A DNA stretch of 64,000 bases from Clostridium gasigenes (GCF_900104115.1 NZ_FNJM01000012.1:23476-87475), one strand, 5' to 3'. Shown: positions 6,820 to 15,600, counted from the stretch's first letter. Made by a program: numbers and translations. The notes: generated by a model from the letters alone, not told the origin.

Positions 6820-9033
6820 ATGAGTAAAAGAGAGGTCTTTTTGGGATTAGGAGCTATAATATTTTTTGGATTTATAGCTATTTGCATATGTATATATTTA
6901 ATGAAAAGGATTATTTTAAAAAAAGAAGAATATGAAAAAGCAAACAAAATGTCTAAAAGAAATTATAAAAGATATAATATGGCTATAGAAGCCTTAAATG
7001 GATCTATATGGGAATGGGATGATAAAAGTAAAATCTTATATTTATCTAGTACAATAAAAGATATTTTACAAGTGAAGAGTAATATAGATACCTTTGGAAA
7101 ATTGTTTGAGTTTATTGTACCTAAGGATAGAGCTAGAGTTGAGGAAATAATTAGTAATATATGTAATAATAAAATAGTGGAGAAATTTGATATTCAATAT
7201 ACTTTTAAAAATACAAAAGGAAAAGAGATAATTATAAATTTAAATGGAATAGGAAGGTTTAAAGAAGGCGTATTTTACCTTGCAGGGATAATAAATGATA
7301 TAACAGAAAAGGTTAAACAACAACAGTTAATAGAAGAAGGAAATAAAAAGTATAAATTAGTTGTAGAGGGGTCTAGCAATATAATTTTTTGTATAGATAT
7401 TGAAAAAGAAAAAATTATTTTTGATAAAAAAATAGTTAATTATTTTCAGTATAATCATGATAGTTGTATAGGGCTACATGGAGAGGTAATAATAACTTTA
7501 AAACAGTGGGAATTTTTTATATTTAGTAAGGATATTAAATCATATAGAGAAAAAATACAGAAATTATTATATGGAAAAGATACTGTAGATTATGAAGTTG
7601 AATATAGACTTGTAAGTAAAGAAAATAAAATTGTATGGGTTCATGCTAGTGGAAAGAGATCTATAGGTGATGATGGTAAAATGTATGTATATGGATCATT
7701 AATTGATATAACTGATATAAAAGAAAAGGAACTTAAAATTTATTTTATGAGTTATTACGATGAGGTAACTGGAATTGCTAATAGAAGATTATTTGTTGAA
7801 AATGTTAATAAATCACTTGAAAGTAATAAGGGGAATGAAAGTATAGCTATTATATTTATAGATTTAGATAATTTTAAATATATAAATGATACATATGGAC
7901 ATAATTTAGGAGATTCTTTATTAGAAAAATTTTGTGAAGAGATGTATGGAATAATTGATGAAAATAGTCATTTTGCAAGATTAGGTGGAGATGAATTTGT
8001 AATTGCTAAAACTAAAATTAAAAATAATATAGAAGTAGAGGAATTAATACAAGCTATAATAAAGAGATTTAACGATTCTATAAAAGTTGATGGAAAAGAT
8101 GTTTATTGTACATTAAGTATAGGGGTTAGTTTATATCCATTTGATGGAGAAAATCTAGATTCATTATTAAAAAGAGCTGATATAGCTATGTATAAGGCTA
8201 AAGCTAATGGGAAAAATAGATATCAATTCTTTGATATAAACCTATTAAAAGAATTTAATAGAGATTTTGAAATTGAAAAAGGATTAAGAACAGCGCTAGA
8301 TAAAAATGAGATTATTGTATTATATCAAGCTAAAGTAAATACTTTTACAGAAGAAGTTGTTGGATATGAATCATTAGCTAGATGGAATAGTTCAGAGCTT
8401 GGGATTGTATCACCAACAGAATTTATACCAATAGCAGAGCGAACAGGTCTTATAATTAATATAGGTAAATCTATAATTGAAGAGTCAATAAAAAGGTGTA
8501 AACAACTTTCATTAACTACAAATAAGAAATTTAAAATAGCTATAAATTTATCTGGCATACAGATTAGGGATGATGAAATAGTCGATTTTGTTTCAGATAC
8601 ACTTAAAGCATATAATTTACCTCCAAGTTATATAGAATTTGAGATAACAGAGAGTATAATAATGAAGTCTGTAGATAAAAATATAGATATTTTAAAAAAA
8701 CTTAAGAAAATTGGAGTAAGTATTGCATTAGATGACTTTGGAACAGGATATTCATCTTTAAGTTATTTAAAAATTCTTGCAATAGATGTACTTAAAATTG
8801 ATAAAAGTTTTATAGATGGAATAAGTATTGATAAAAAAAGTGAATATATAATAGAAAAAATAGTGGATTTATCACATTGTTTAGATATAGTAGTAGTGGC
8901 TGAAGGGGTAGAGACTAAAAAGCAGGTAGAGTATTTAAAAAGTATTAAATGCGATATAATACAAGGTTATTATTATAGCAAGCCAAAGCCTTTTGAATTA
9001 GCTAAAAAGATGATGTTGATAGATTTAAATTAA
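6820..9033 (+). CDS. Membrane-anchored PAS-GGDEF-EAL protein with ESL variant
   Basis: A 737-aa paralogue of the protein at 2702, anchored by one membrane span (about residues 8-28) near the N-terminus. Two PAS-type regions follow (about 50-165 and 175-300, each ending in NDITEK or IDITDIKE). The GGDEF domain is intact (RLGGDEF). The EAL signature reads YESLARW, so the Ala of EAL is Ser, but the catalytic Glu and the other metal or lysine residues remain (INLSG, EITES, DDFGTGYSSL, LKIDKSF, AEGVET, IQGYYYSKP). Phosphodiesterase activity is still plausible. The start is weakly supported by its ribosome binding site (AAAGGTATTGGTG). It is monocistronic, with a poorly defined promoter region. Confidence 0.92.
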   Translation: MSKREVFLGLGAIIFFGFIAICICIYLMKRIILKKEEYEKANKMSKRNYKRYNMAIEALNGSIWEWDDKSKILYLSSTIKDILQVKSNIDTFGKLFEFIVPKDRARVEEIISNICNNKIVEKFDIQYTFKNTKGKEIIINLNGIGRFKEGVFYLAGIINDITEKVKQQQLIEEGNKKYKLVVEGSSNIIFCIDIEKEKIIFDKKIVNYFQYNHDSCIGLHGEVIITLKQWEFFIFSKDIKSYREKIQKLLYGKDTVDYEVEYRLVSKENKIVWVHASGKRSIGDDGKMYVYGSLIDITDIKEKELKIYFMSYYDEVTGIANRRLFVENVNKSLESNKGNESIAIIFIDLDNFKYINDTYGHNLGDSLLEKFCEEMYGIIDENSHFARLGGDEFVIAKTKIKNNIEVEELIQAIIKRFNDSIKVDGKDVYCTLSIGVSLYPFDGENLDSLLKRADIAMYKAKANGKNRYQFFDINLLKEFNRDFEIEKGLRTALDKNEIIVLYQAKVNTFTEEVVGYESLARWNSSELGIVSPTEFIPIAERTGLIINIGKSIIEESIKRCKQLSLTTNKKFKIAINLSGIQIRDDEIVDFVSDTLKAYNLPPSYIEFEITESIIMKSVDKNIDILKKLKKIGVSIALDDFGTGYSSLSYLKILAIDVLKIDKSFIDGISIDKKSEYIIEKIVDLSHCLDIVVVAEGVETKKQVEYLKSIKCDIIQGYYYSKPKPFELAKKMMLIDLN

Positions 9034-9112
9034 TATCAATTAGTTTTTTATTAGCACCAAAATATAAGTATAGACGTATTATGTAGATATATTATACTTA
9101 GGGGGCCTAGAA

Positions 9113-9790
9113 ATGAAAATAAGGATAGATGATGAATATTCTAACTTAGGAGAAGATTTAAATATTGTTTTTGGTGAATATTGTGAAAATGATATAAGTA
9201 AACAAGAAGATGGTACGTTTGGAAAAGAAAGTAGTTGCTATAACAATAATGATAGTATCTATGAAAGATCAAATAATAATGAATTTGATATGGAAATACA
9301 ATATCCAGAAGAGTCTAGTTATGAAGATAGTACTGATGAAAAGCATATAGAATATGAAGCATTGGATAAAAAATATGAAGAAAAGTGTGAAGAAAAATAT
9401 GAAGAAAAATATGAAGAAAAGTGTGAAGTATGTGAAGAAAATTATGATGATAGTAGTGGCAAAATTAAAGTATCAGTTAAATTAGAGGATAGTAATGGTG
9501 TTGAAATTAAAGGGGCAAAAGTTAATTTATATGAATTGAATGGTGTTTGTCCTAAATTACATGAATCAAAGTTAACAGATTTTAAAGGGGAGATTATTTT
9601 CGATAATTTAGTAAATGGATGTTATAGAATAATTTCATTAGTAGATAGAAAATTCTTTGAAAAGCCTGTTTATATTACATGGAATGAAGTAACTATTGAT
9701 AATTCCATTAAAGATGCAAATATATGTGTAGTAAATAAAATTAAACCATCTTGTTATAGGGAACTTCAAAAAATATCTAGTCAGATTTAA
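9113..9790 (+). CDS. Acidic repeat protein with C-terminal prealbumin-like domain
   Basis: A 225-aa protein I cannot name. Residues 1-80 are acidic and rich in Asn, Ser and Tyr. Residues 83-110 hold four back-to-back EEK(Y/C) units ending CEVCEENY, a degenerate tetrapeptide repeat with several cysteines. Residues 118-205 look like a carboxypeptidase-regulatory or SpaA type beta-sandwich: KIKVSVKLEDSNG, KGAKVNLYEL, TDFKGEIIFDNL, GCYRIISL. There is no signal peptide, transmembrane span or sortase motif, so it is not an ordinary surface adhesin. A mother-cell-made spore coat or exosporium protein would fit the lack of signal peptide and the cysteines; this is inference. The start is set by GGGGGCCTAGAAATG. 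Confidence 0.7.
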   Translation: MKIRIDDEYSNLGEDLNIVFGEYCENDISKQEDGTFGKESSCYNNNDSIYERSNNNEFDMEIQYPEESSYEDSTDEKHIEYEALDKKYEEKCEEKYEEKYEEKCEVCEENYDDSSGKIKVSVKLEDSNGVEIKGAKVNLYELNGVCPKLHESKLTDFKGEIIFDNLVNGCYRIISLVDRKFFEKPVYITWNEVTIDNSIKDANICVVNKIKPSCYRELQKISSQI

Positions 9791-9845
9791 ATATATTTTC
9801 TTCCAACGACCATAAGGATCATTCGAATAAATAAAAGATAAATAG

Positions 9846-9889
9846 TTTTTTTAGACCATAATTTTTTGCTAAAGTTATGGTCTAAAAAT
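9846..9889. repeat. Inverted repeat upstream of dut
   Basis: A 10-bp or longer stem TAGACCATAA (9852-9861) with TTATGGTCTA (9875-9884), extended by T before and A after. It has no T run on its 3-prime side in either direction, so it is not a classical terminator. Operator or leader hairpin for dut are alternatives. Confidence 0.5.
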
Positions 9890-9955
9890 ATATTAGGCAC
9901 TTTCAAAAAAATATGATAATATTTAAGTATATTGAAATATATTGGAGGAGAAAAA

Positions 9956-10396
9956 ATGAATAAGATGTCATTAAAAGTAGAAAGAATACATAAGGATGCA
10001 ATACTTCCAAGATCCGCACACTCCGGTGATGCAGGTTTAGATTTATATTCTGTAGAAAATATAGTAATTACCCCAGGAGAAAGTGCATTAATTAAAACAG
10101 GAATAAAAATAGAATTGCCAGAGCAAACTGAGGCTCAAGTTAGACCAAGAAGTGGATTAGCGTTAAAATTTGGTATAACAGTTTTAAATACTCCAGGAAC
10201 TATAGATGAAGGTTACAGAGGGGAAGTTGGAGTTATATTAATTAATCATAGTAAAAATAGTTTTACAGTTGAAAAAGGAATGAAGATAGCTCAAATGGTA
10301 GTTAAACCAGTATGGAAAGTTGATATAATAGAAGTAGAAAAATTATCATCAAGTGAAAGAGCAGAAGGTGGGTTTGGATCAACTGGCCTAAGATAG
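9956..10396 (+). CDS. dut: dUTP diphosphatase
   Basis: Hydrolyses dUTP to dUMP and pyrophosphate, keeping uracil out of DNA and feeding thymidylate synthesis. The 146-aa protein shows the five trimeric dUTPase motifs in order: [16 protein letters not shown], the [13 protein letters not shown] block with the catalytic Asp, KIAQMVV, and GGFGSTG at the C-terminus. An in-frame ATG at 9932 exists, but the strong GGAGGAG at 9944-9950 points to the ATG at 9956. The gene is monocistronic, followed by the long palindromic element at 10405. Confidence 0.96.
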   Translation: MNKMSLKVERIHKDAILPRSAHSGDAGLDLYSVENIVITPGESALIKTGIKIELPEQTEAQVRPRSGLALKFGITVLNTPGTIDEGYRGEVGVILINHSKNSFTVEKGMKIAQMVVKPVWKVDIIEVEKLSSSERAEGGFGSTGLR

Positions 10397-10404
10397 GTTT
10401 TATA

Positions 10405-10562
10405 AAGGGATCTACAAATAAATAATTAATCAGATTCTGGTGTATTTGGCACTAGGCTTCGTTACCACAACATTTACATAGTGAGTCTATGTAAATGTTG
10501 TGGTTCTTTGCCTAGCTCAAAATATCCTCAGAATCTTTGACTTATTATTTTATTTAAGCTCT
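10405..10562. repeat. Dispersed palindromic element, long copy with nested stems (copy 2)
   Basis: Occupies the whole space between convergent dut and the ABC-F gene. From outside in: AAGGGATCT...AAGCTCTTTAA ends, AATAAATAATTAATC against GACTTATTATTTTATT arms, AGATTCTG (10432-10439) with CAGAATCT (10529-10536), CTAGGC (10452-10457) with GCCTAG (10510-10515), and a perfect 17-bp stem (10465-10481 with 10487-10503) around a 5-base loop. The nested stems would make a long cruciform or RNA hairpin and may terminate both genes. Confidence 0.7.
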
Positions 10563-12479
10563 TTAAGCTAAATTTTCCCATTCTTCATAAAGGGAAGAGA
10601 CTACTTCTTCAAGAACAGCTATTTCTTTATTAACTCTTTCACTTTCTTTTGGATTTGCATAAATTTCTTCAAGGCATAATTGTTCTTGAAGAACTAATAA
10701 ATCATCTTCCTTTGAAGCAATATCATCTTCAATTTTTTTTAGCTTAAGTTTTACAGTTTTCTCTTCTTTTTCTAATTCTCTTTTCTTTTTCTTTTCGTCT
10801 TTAACTTGAGTTTTAGTTTTACCATTTTGTAATTCTTCAATTTCTTGGAAACGAAGGGGATTAGCTTTTTTCTCAAGATAGTAGCTGTAGTTACCTAAGT
10901 ACTCATTAATTCCACATTCCTTAAGTTCTAGTATTCTATTAATTACTTTATTAAGAAAATATCTATCATGAGATATTATCATTAAGGTACCATCATAGCT
11001 TAAAATAGCATCTTCTAGCGCTTCTCTTGACATAATATCTAAATGGTTTGTTGGTTCATCTAATAAAAGTAAGTTAGAGCGAGAAAGCATAAGTTTTAAA
11101 AGATTAATTCTACACTTTTCTCCACCACTTAAGGTATTTATGATTTTAAATACATCATCTCCTGTAAATAGAAATGAAGCAAGTGCATTTCTAAGTTTAG
11201 AAGTAGTTAAGTGAGGGAAGTCATCCCAAACCTCGTCTATTATACTTTTATCTAAATTAAGATTAGATTGCTCTTGATCATAATATCCAACATTTACGTT
11301 AGTGCCAAGAATAACATTTCCTTTCTCTGCACCTACTGTGTTCATGATGATTTTAAATAAAGTAGTTTTACCACGTCCATTTTCACCAATTAATGCGACT
11401 TTTTCTCCTCGTTTTAAATCAAAATCAAGAGTTGTAAATAATGTTTTTAAACCATAGCTTTTAGCTAAATTTTCTGCATGTAAGACATCATAACCACTTT
11501 TAACTGAAGTTTCAAATTGTATTTTTGAAGCTTCTTTATCTTTATCTGGGGTATCAAGTCTATCAATTTTATCAAGAGCTTTTTCACGGCTTTCGGCAGC
11601 TTTAATACTCTTTTCTCTATTGAAAGATCTGAATTTTTCAATAATAGCTTCCTGTCTTTTAATTTCAACCTGCTGTAGAGTATAAGCTTTTAATTGAGCT
11701 TCATGGTCTTTTGCTCTAAGATCTAAGAATTTAGTGTAAGGAACGTTATAACAATTAACATGACCATTAATTACTTCAAATGTATGTGTAGTAACTGCAT
11801 CTAAGAAGAATCTATCATGAGAAACTACTAAGACTGTTCCTTTATAAGATTTCAAATAATCTTCAAGCCATTCTATAGCTTCTAAATCTAAATGATTAGT
11901 AGGCTCATCTAAAAGAATTATATCTGGTTTGCGAAGAAGTAGTCTACAAAGAGAAACTCTAGTTTTTTGCCCCCCACTTAATGTAGATATAGTTTTATTA
12001 AAGTCATCTTCAAGAAATCCAAGTCCTTTTAAAACTTTAGATATTTCACCTCTGTAAGTGTAACCACCTCTAGGTCCATATAAATCTTGAATATTTGTAT
12101 AGTCTTTTATTAATTTATCATGATAAGCAGCATTATTTTCATCATAAGGCTCGCTCATTTTGACTTCTAAATTAGCAAGCTTAGTCTCCATGTTTAGGAG
12201 TTCTTGAAAAACACAAACTAACTCATCATAGATAGAGTTATTCATATTAAGTGTAATGTTTTGAGACAGGTAACCAAGGGATTTATTTTTATCTAAAAAT
12301 ATTTCACCATTATCATAATTTAAATCCTTTGTAAGAATTTTAAAAAGAGTAGATTTACCTTCACCATTTCCACCTATAATACCAACTTTATCACCTTCGT
12401 TAATAGAAAATGTAACATTTTTTAATACATCTCTAATACCGTAGCTTTTTCTTATATCCTTGCAACTTAAAATTACCAT
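10563..12479 (-). CDS. ABC-F family ATPase (YdiF-like)
   Basis: A 638-aa soluble protein with two ABC ATPase domains and no membrane segment, the ABC-F layout. These proteins act on the ribosome, tuning translation or relieving stalls. Walker A motifs are GGNGEGKST (36-44) and GENGRGKTT; signatures are LSGGQKTR and LSGGEKCR; both Walker B stretches read LLLDEPTNHLD. The inter-domain linker (about 240-320) is charged and helical, as in the P-site tRNA interaction motif. The C-terminal 100 residues form a Lys/Glu-rich coiled coil as in YdiF/Uup. An antibiotic-resistance role cannot be excluded, but the normal context argues for a housekeeping paralogue. GGAGG precedes the ATG. Confidence 0.88.
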   Translation of the reverse strand: MVILSCKDIRKSYGIRDVLKNVTFSINEGDKVGIIGGNGEGKSTLFKILTKDLNYDNGEIFLDKNKSLGYLSQNITLNMNNSIYDELVCVFQELLNMETKLANLEVKMSEPYDENNAAYHDKLIKDYTNIQDLYGPRGGYTYRGEISKVLKGLGFLEDDFNKTISTLSGGQKTRVSLCRLLLRKPDIILLDEPTNHLDLEAIEWLEDYLKSYKGTVLVVSHDRFFLDAVTTHTFEVINGHVNCYNVPYTKFLDLRAKDHEAQLKAYTLQQVEIKRQEAIIEKFRSFNREKSIKAAESREKALDKIDRLDTPDKDKEASKIQFETSVKSGYDVLHAENLAKSYGLKTLFTTLDFDLKRGEKVALIGENGRGKTTLFKIIMNTVGAEKGNVILGTNVNVGYYDQEQSNLNLDKSIIDEVWDDFPHLTTSKLRNALASFLFTGDDVFKIINTLSGGEKCRINLLKLMLSRSNLLLLDEPTNHLDIMSREALEDAILSYDGTLMIISHDRYFLNKVINRILELKECGINEYLGNYSYYLEKKANPLRFQEIEELQNGKTKTQVKDEKKKKRELEKEEKTVKLKLKKIEDDIASKEDDLLVLQEQLCLEEIYANPKESERVNKEIAVLEEVVSSLYEEWENLA

Positions 12480-12496
12480 TGTTATCCTCCATCTTT

Positions 12497-12587
12497 CAAG
12501 GCAGCTTCAAAAAATAACTAGTCATATTATTTTAGCTCCCTAATTGCCATCTTTGCAGCTTTAAACTGTCATTTTTAAAGAAGGCTC
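12497..12587. repeat. Dispersed palindromic element (copy 3)
   Basis: Left end AAGGCAGCTTCAAAAAATAA followed by CTAGTC; right end ACTGTCATTTTTAAAGAAGGCTC. The interior holds a second set of right-end-like bases (ATTATTTTAGCTCCCTAA), which suggests a nested or composite copy. It lies just upstream of the ABC-F start. Confidence 0.5.
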
Positions 12588-12673
12588 ATCTATGTAAAAA
12601 ATAATAAAAATCAAATGTCATAGTTAATTATACTATCAACTAGTAAGGTAATCAAATTATGAAATTATAAAAT

Positions 12674-12714
12674 GAAAAAAAGATGCAAATTTAATAAAAT
12701 CACACCTTTTTTTA
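12674..12714 (-). terminator. Weak terminator after the DUF4397 gene
   Basis: Read on the minus strand, AAAAAAAGGTGTGA can pair imperfectly (G-T pairs) with TGCATCTTTTTTT across a short AT loop. It is just downstream of the DUF4397 stop. Confidence 0.35.
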
Positions 12715-12722
12715 TATTTAAA

Positions 12723-13340
12723 TTATAGGCTATCTCTTAAAACTAAATATCCAAGTGGAGGAGTATTGTTAAATAAACCTATTATATATATTGTATAAAA
12801 CTGTCCATTAAGAAGTCTGAGGTTTGTAATAAGTTGAGATATTGCCTGAAGAGAGGAAAGCGTAACTCTAAAGTTATAAATGCCTGGTGATAAGGGATAA
12901 TATCCTGTGGTTTCTACATATTCAACATTACTAAAAAGGGGAACATTATTTAATAAAGAAAGGGTTAGTAATGGCGAATTTGGAGATAAATGTATAAATC
13001 TTAAAAATGAGTTAGATATACTAGGACCACTAGTTGAATCATTTAATAGAAACAAGTCAATACTATTATAGAAAGTAATAATAGAAACAGTTGATGCACT
13101 GTTTGGAAGTAAATTAATTGTCTTAGTAAAAAGTGGGTTATCATATAAGCCAGAAGGATATAATTGAATTTCATAACTTCCAGGATTTAATTGTAAATAT
13201 GGTACAACTTTCCCGAATAGTAATCCTTTGGCAATAAGTTCACCATTAGCATAAACATCAATAGAGCCCGCCTCAGGAAGGGCATGGATTAATCTAAGCC
13301 TGCTTTGTGAATTAGGCAATGTTTCTCTATAAAAGTTCAT
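12723..13340 (-). CDS. DUF4397 domain protein, likely spore-associated
   Basis: A 205-aa protein made of two DUF4397-type beta-rich repeats. The first starts near residue 14 (RLRLIHALPEAGSIDVYANG) and the second near 111 (FLRFIHLSPNSPLLTLSL); both share the IH-x-x-P core and a later PG(S/I)Y strand. DUF4397 is usually found in exported proteins, but no signal peptide is present here. Together with the partner gene eight bases upstream (13349), this suggests a cytoplasmically made protein, perhaps laid down on the spore by the mother cell. The function is unknown. The ATG is preceded by GGTGAT. Confidence 0.75.
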   Translation of the reverse strand: MNFYRETLPNSQSRLRLIHALPEAGSIDVYANGELIAKGLLFGKVVPYLQLNPGSYEIQLYPSGLYDNPLFTKTINLLPNSASTVSIITFYNSIDLFLLNDSTSGPSISNSFLRFIHLSPNSPLLTLSLLNNVPLFSNVEYVETTGYYPLSPGIYNFRVTLSSLQAISQLITNLRLLNGQFYTIYIIGLFNNTPPLGYLVLRDSL

Positions 13341-13348
13341 AATATCAC

Positions 13349-13993
13349 CTACTCTTCCCTTGAATAATCAAGAGTTAATTTAATAATTTTTTTAATTATT
13401 AAAGTAGCAATTGGATAAGGAATTTTATATGATTTTAAGGTGCTAAGCACTCCGTTATTATTTTTTTCCATATCATTAAATATTTTATCAATATCATCAG
13501 AAGAGCAACACCTAGTATCATTTGTAATATCAGAATTAATAGATAAATCAAAATCTCTAAGTATATCTAAGTGAGTAAGCGCATTTGTAAATCTATCAAT
13601 ATTAGTATCTTCAGTGTAGTTGTATAATTCACTTTCAGGTAATTGAGGTAATGCAGGTAATTCAGATGGATAAAGTTCATCTTTGTCAGCTATGTTAGTT
13701 GGAGTAGAATTATTATTAGTAGTATTATTGTCTGAACTGTATATTGAAGGTGTAGGAATAGTTGCTGGATAAAGAGGTACTGGGTTAGTATTCATATTAG
13801 GAAGAGGATTAAAATCCTGAGTAGTTTGTAAATCAGGTAGCCCTATAAAGAAGTTATTAGTCATATTATTAGCATCTACATCCATACAAGGAACCCATGA
13901 GGAATCTTTAGATTTAAATGGTTCTTTAATGTTTAAAGGAATGAAAGTTAAATCATCAGACCTATCAACCAAAGTATTTTTTTTTGAATTCAT
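13349..13993 (-). CDS. Asn/Pro-rich hypothetical protein, partner of DUF4397 gene
   Basis: A 214-aa protein I do not recognise. Residues 1-115 are low-complexity, rich in Asn, Pro, Thr and Asp, and look disordered. Residues 125-214 look folded and helical, with a CCSSDD motif and an amphipathic end (YPIATLIIKKIIKLTLDYS). There is no signal peptide. It is first in a two-gene operon with the DUF4397 protein. GGAGGT stands upstream of the ATG, and a CATATATT element suggests mother-cell expression. A spore coat or exosporium role is an inference from context only. Confidence 0.7.
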   Translation of the reverse strand: MNSKKNTLVDRSDDLTFIPLNIKEPFKSKDSSWVPCMDVDANNMTNNFFIGLPDLQTTQDFNPLPNMNTNPVPLYPATIPTPSIYSSDNNTTNNNSTPTNIADKDELYPSELPALPQLPESELYNYTEDTNIDRFTNALTHLDILRDFDLSINSDITNDTRCCSSDDIDKIFNDMEKNNNGVLSTLKSYKIPYPIATLIIKKIIKLTLDYSREE

Positions 13994-14022
13994 TTTTTAC
14001 CTCCAAAAGAATATTTATTATA

Positions 14023-14050
14023 AATATATGATAGATATTTATATATGTTA
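14023..14050 (-). promoter_or_regulatory. Possible sigma-E/sigma-K promoter of the DUF4397 operon
   Basis: On the minus strand CATATATT (14030 to 14023) fits the sigma-E -10 consensus CATAHANT. A TAACATATAT stretch about 14 bases upstream is a fair -35. AT-rich background makes chance matches likely. Confidence 0.35.
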
Positions 14051-14051
14051 C

Positions 14052-14104
14052 CTTAGGGACATGAAAATACAGGAATTTGATTAACTGTTTTTTGAAGCCC
14101 TTAT
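14052..14104. repeat. Dispersed palindromic element, degenerate (copy 4)
   Basis: CTTAGGGACATG at the left and GTTTTTTGAAGCCCTTA at the right match the ends of the family, with a shortened interior. It lies in the 306-base gap between divergent genes. Apart from it and the putative sporulation promoter, I see nothing there but AT-rich sequence. Confidence 0.45.
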
Positions 14105-14299
14105 AGATTATGAGAATGAAGATGGTTCTAGTACTAAAAAATAGTATAGTGTTGTAATTTGTGTCATAAATTAATATTTTGAATAATATATAGTGGAGCT
14201 ACTAATATAAAATTTCATTACAAGCTGATAAGTAAGTTCTAATATTAAAATGTAAAATTTTGAGTGTCACTTATAATGTTTAATGGAAGGGTTGATAAA

Positions 14300-15580
14300 T
14301 TGAGAGATTTATTTATAGGACTAGATAAAAAGGTGCCTATTTTAGGTGGGCATAAGGTAATACCAATAAATTTTGATAATGCAGCTACTACACCAGTATT
14401 TAAGCAAGTTATTAATAAAATAATAGAGGCTAGTGAAGATTATGGTTCTATAGGAAGAGGACTTGGTCAAAAATCTGAGTTTTCCACAGCGGTATATCAT
14501 GAGTGTAGAAATTTCATTTCAGATTTTTTTAAAGCTCCTTTAGATAAATACACTATAATATTTGTTAACAATACAACAGAGGGGATAAATAAGTTATCTA
14601 ATATATTAATAACAAGTAAATATGATGTAGTGATAACTAGTAGAATGGAACATCATTCTAATGATTTGCCCTGGAGAAATAAATGTATAGTAGATTATAT
14701 AGAAGTTGATAATAATGGTAGATTGAAGATAGAGGAATTAGAGGAAAAGCTTATAAATTATAATGGGAAGGTTAAGTTTGTATCGTTAATAGCGGCATCT
14801 AATGTAACTGGATATGTGAACGATCTAACTAAAATTGCAAAAACTGTGCATAAGTATGGTGCAAAATTAATAGTTGATGGTGCTCAAATTGTGGCGCATA
14901 AAAGAATTTATATGACATCTAACCAGGAACTTGAAAATATAGATTTTTTAGTGTTCTCAGCCCATAAAATGTATGCACCTTTTGGTAGTGGCGCAATAGT
15001 TGGACTAAACACGTATTTTAATGATGTAGAACCAGATATAAAAGGTGGAGGAACTGTTGAGGCAGTGTTAGATTATAGTGAAATATGGCTACAGACACCT
15101 GAAAAAAATGAAGCTGGAAGCCCTAATTTCTTTGGAGCGGTAGCATTAGTAGAGGGGATTAAGGAACTAGAGAAAATAGGATATGATAAAATTGAAAAGC
15201 ATGAAAAAGAAATTTTATCAAAGACATTAGAAGGTATGAAAGTTATACCAAAAATTATAAACTATGGGGATTTGGAAAATTATGAAGATAGATTAGGAAT
15301 TACAGTATTTAATATTGAAGGTATATATAATGCTGAAGTTGCTAAAATATTAGCAGAATATAAAGCAATAGCAGTAAGGCAGGGTGCTTTTTGTGCTCAT
15401 CCATATGTAAGAAGACTGTTACATTTATCAGATGAAGAAGCAACAGCGTATCTAACAAATTCAAATTTGAAGATGCAAGGGATGGTTCGGGTAAGCTTTG
15501 GAATATATAATAGCATAGAAGAGGTAAATATATTTCTAAACACAATTGAATGGATAAGTAATAATATATCAAAATTTTAA
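14300..15580 (+). CDS. Class V aminotransferase (cysteine desulfurase-like)
   Basis: A PLP enzyme of the SufS/CsdA fold. Visible are NFDNAATTP near the N-terminus, EHHSN (cofactor-stacking His), VDGAQ (PLP-binding Asp), SAHKMYAPFGSG (the Schiff-base Lys) and RQGAFCAHPY, where Cys sits in the catalytic loop position. This Cys suggests desulfurase or selenocysteine-lyase activity, but the loop differs from the usual RTGHHCAQP, so the substrate is uncertain. No suf or isc gene is near. In-frame GTG (14264) and ATG (14276) lack a ribosome binding site, while GGAAGGG at 14286-14292 stands properly before TTG at 14300; I chose the TTG (427 codons including stop). The true start may be earlier. Confidence 0.8.
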   Translation: MRDLFIGLDKKVPILGGHKVIPINFDNAATTPVFKQVINKIIEASEDYGSIGRGLGQKSEFSTAVYHECRNFISDFFKAPLDKYTIIFVNNTTEGINKLSNILITSKYDVVITSRMEHHSNDLPWRNKCIVDYIEVDNNGRLKIEELEEKLINYNGKVKFVSLIAASNVTGYVNDLTKIAKTVHKYGAKLIVDGAQIVAHKRIYMTSNQELENIDFLVFSAHKMYAPFGSGAIVGLNTYFNDVEPDIKGGGTVEAVLDYSEIWLQTPEKNEAGSPNFFGAVALVEGIKELEKIGYDKIEKHEKEILSKTLEGMKVIPKIINYGDLENYEDRLGITVFNIEGIYNAEVAKILAEYKAIAVRQGAFCAHPYVRRLLHLSDEEATAYLTNSNLKMQGMVRVSFGIYNSIEEVNIFLNTIEWISNNISKF

Positions 15581-15600
15581 TTAGCATATTAGCTAATTAA

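Noticed and set aside
9113..9790. Pilin or sortase-anchored adhesin
   Set aside because: No signal peptide, no LPxTG-type motif and no hydrophobic tail despite the SpaA-like domain.
10563..12479. ABC-F protein as an antibiotic-resistance determinant
   Set aside because: Ordinary chromosomal neighbours, normal composition, YdiF-like C-terminal coiled coil and no mobile element or leader attenuator. Housekeeping role preferred.
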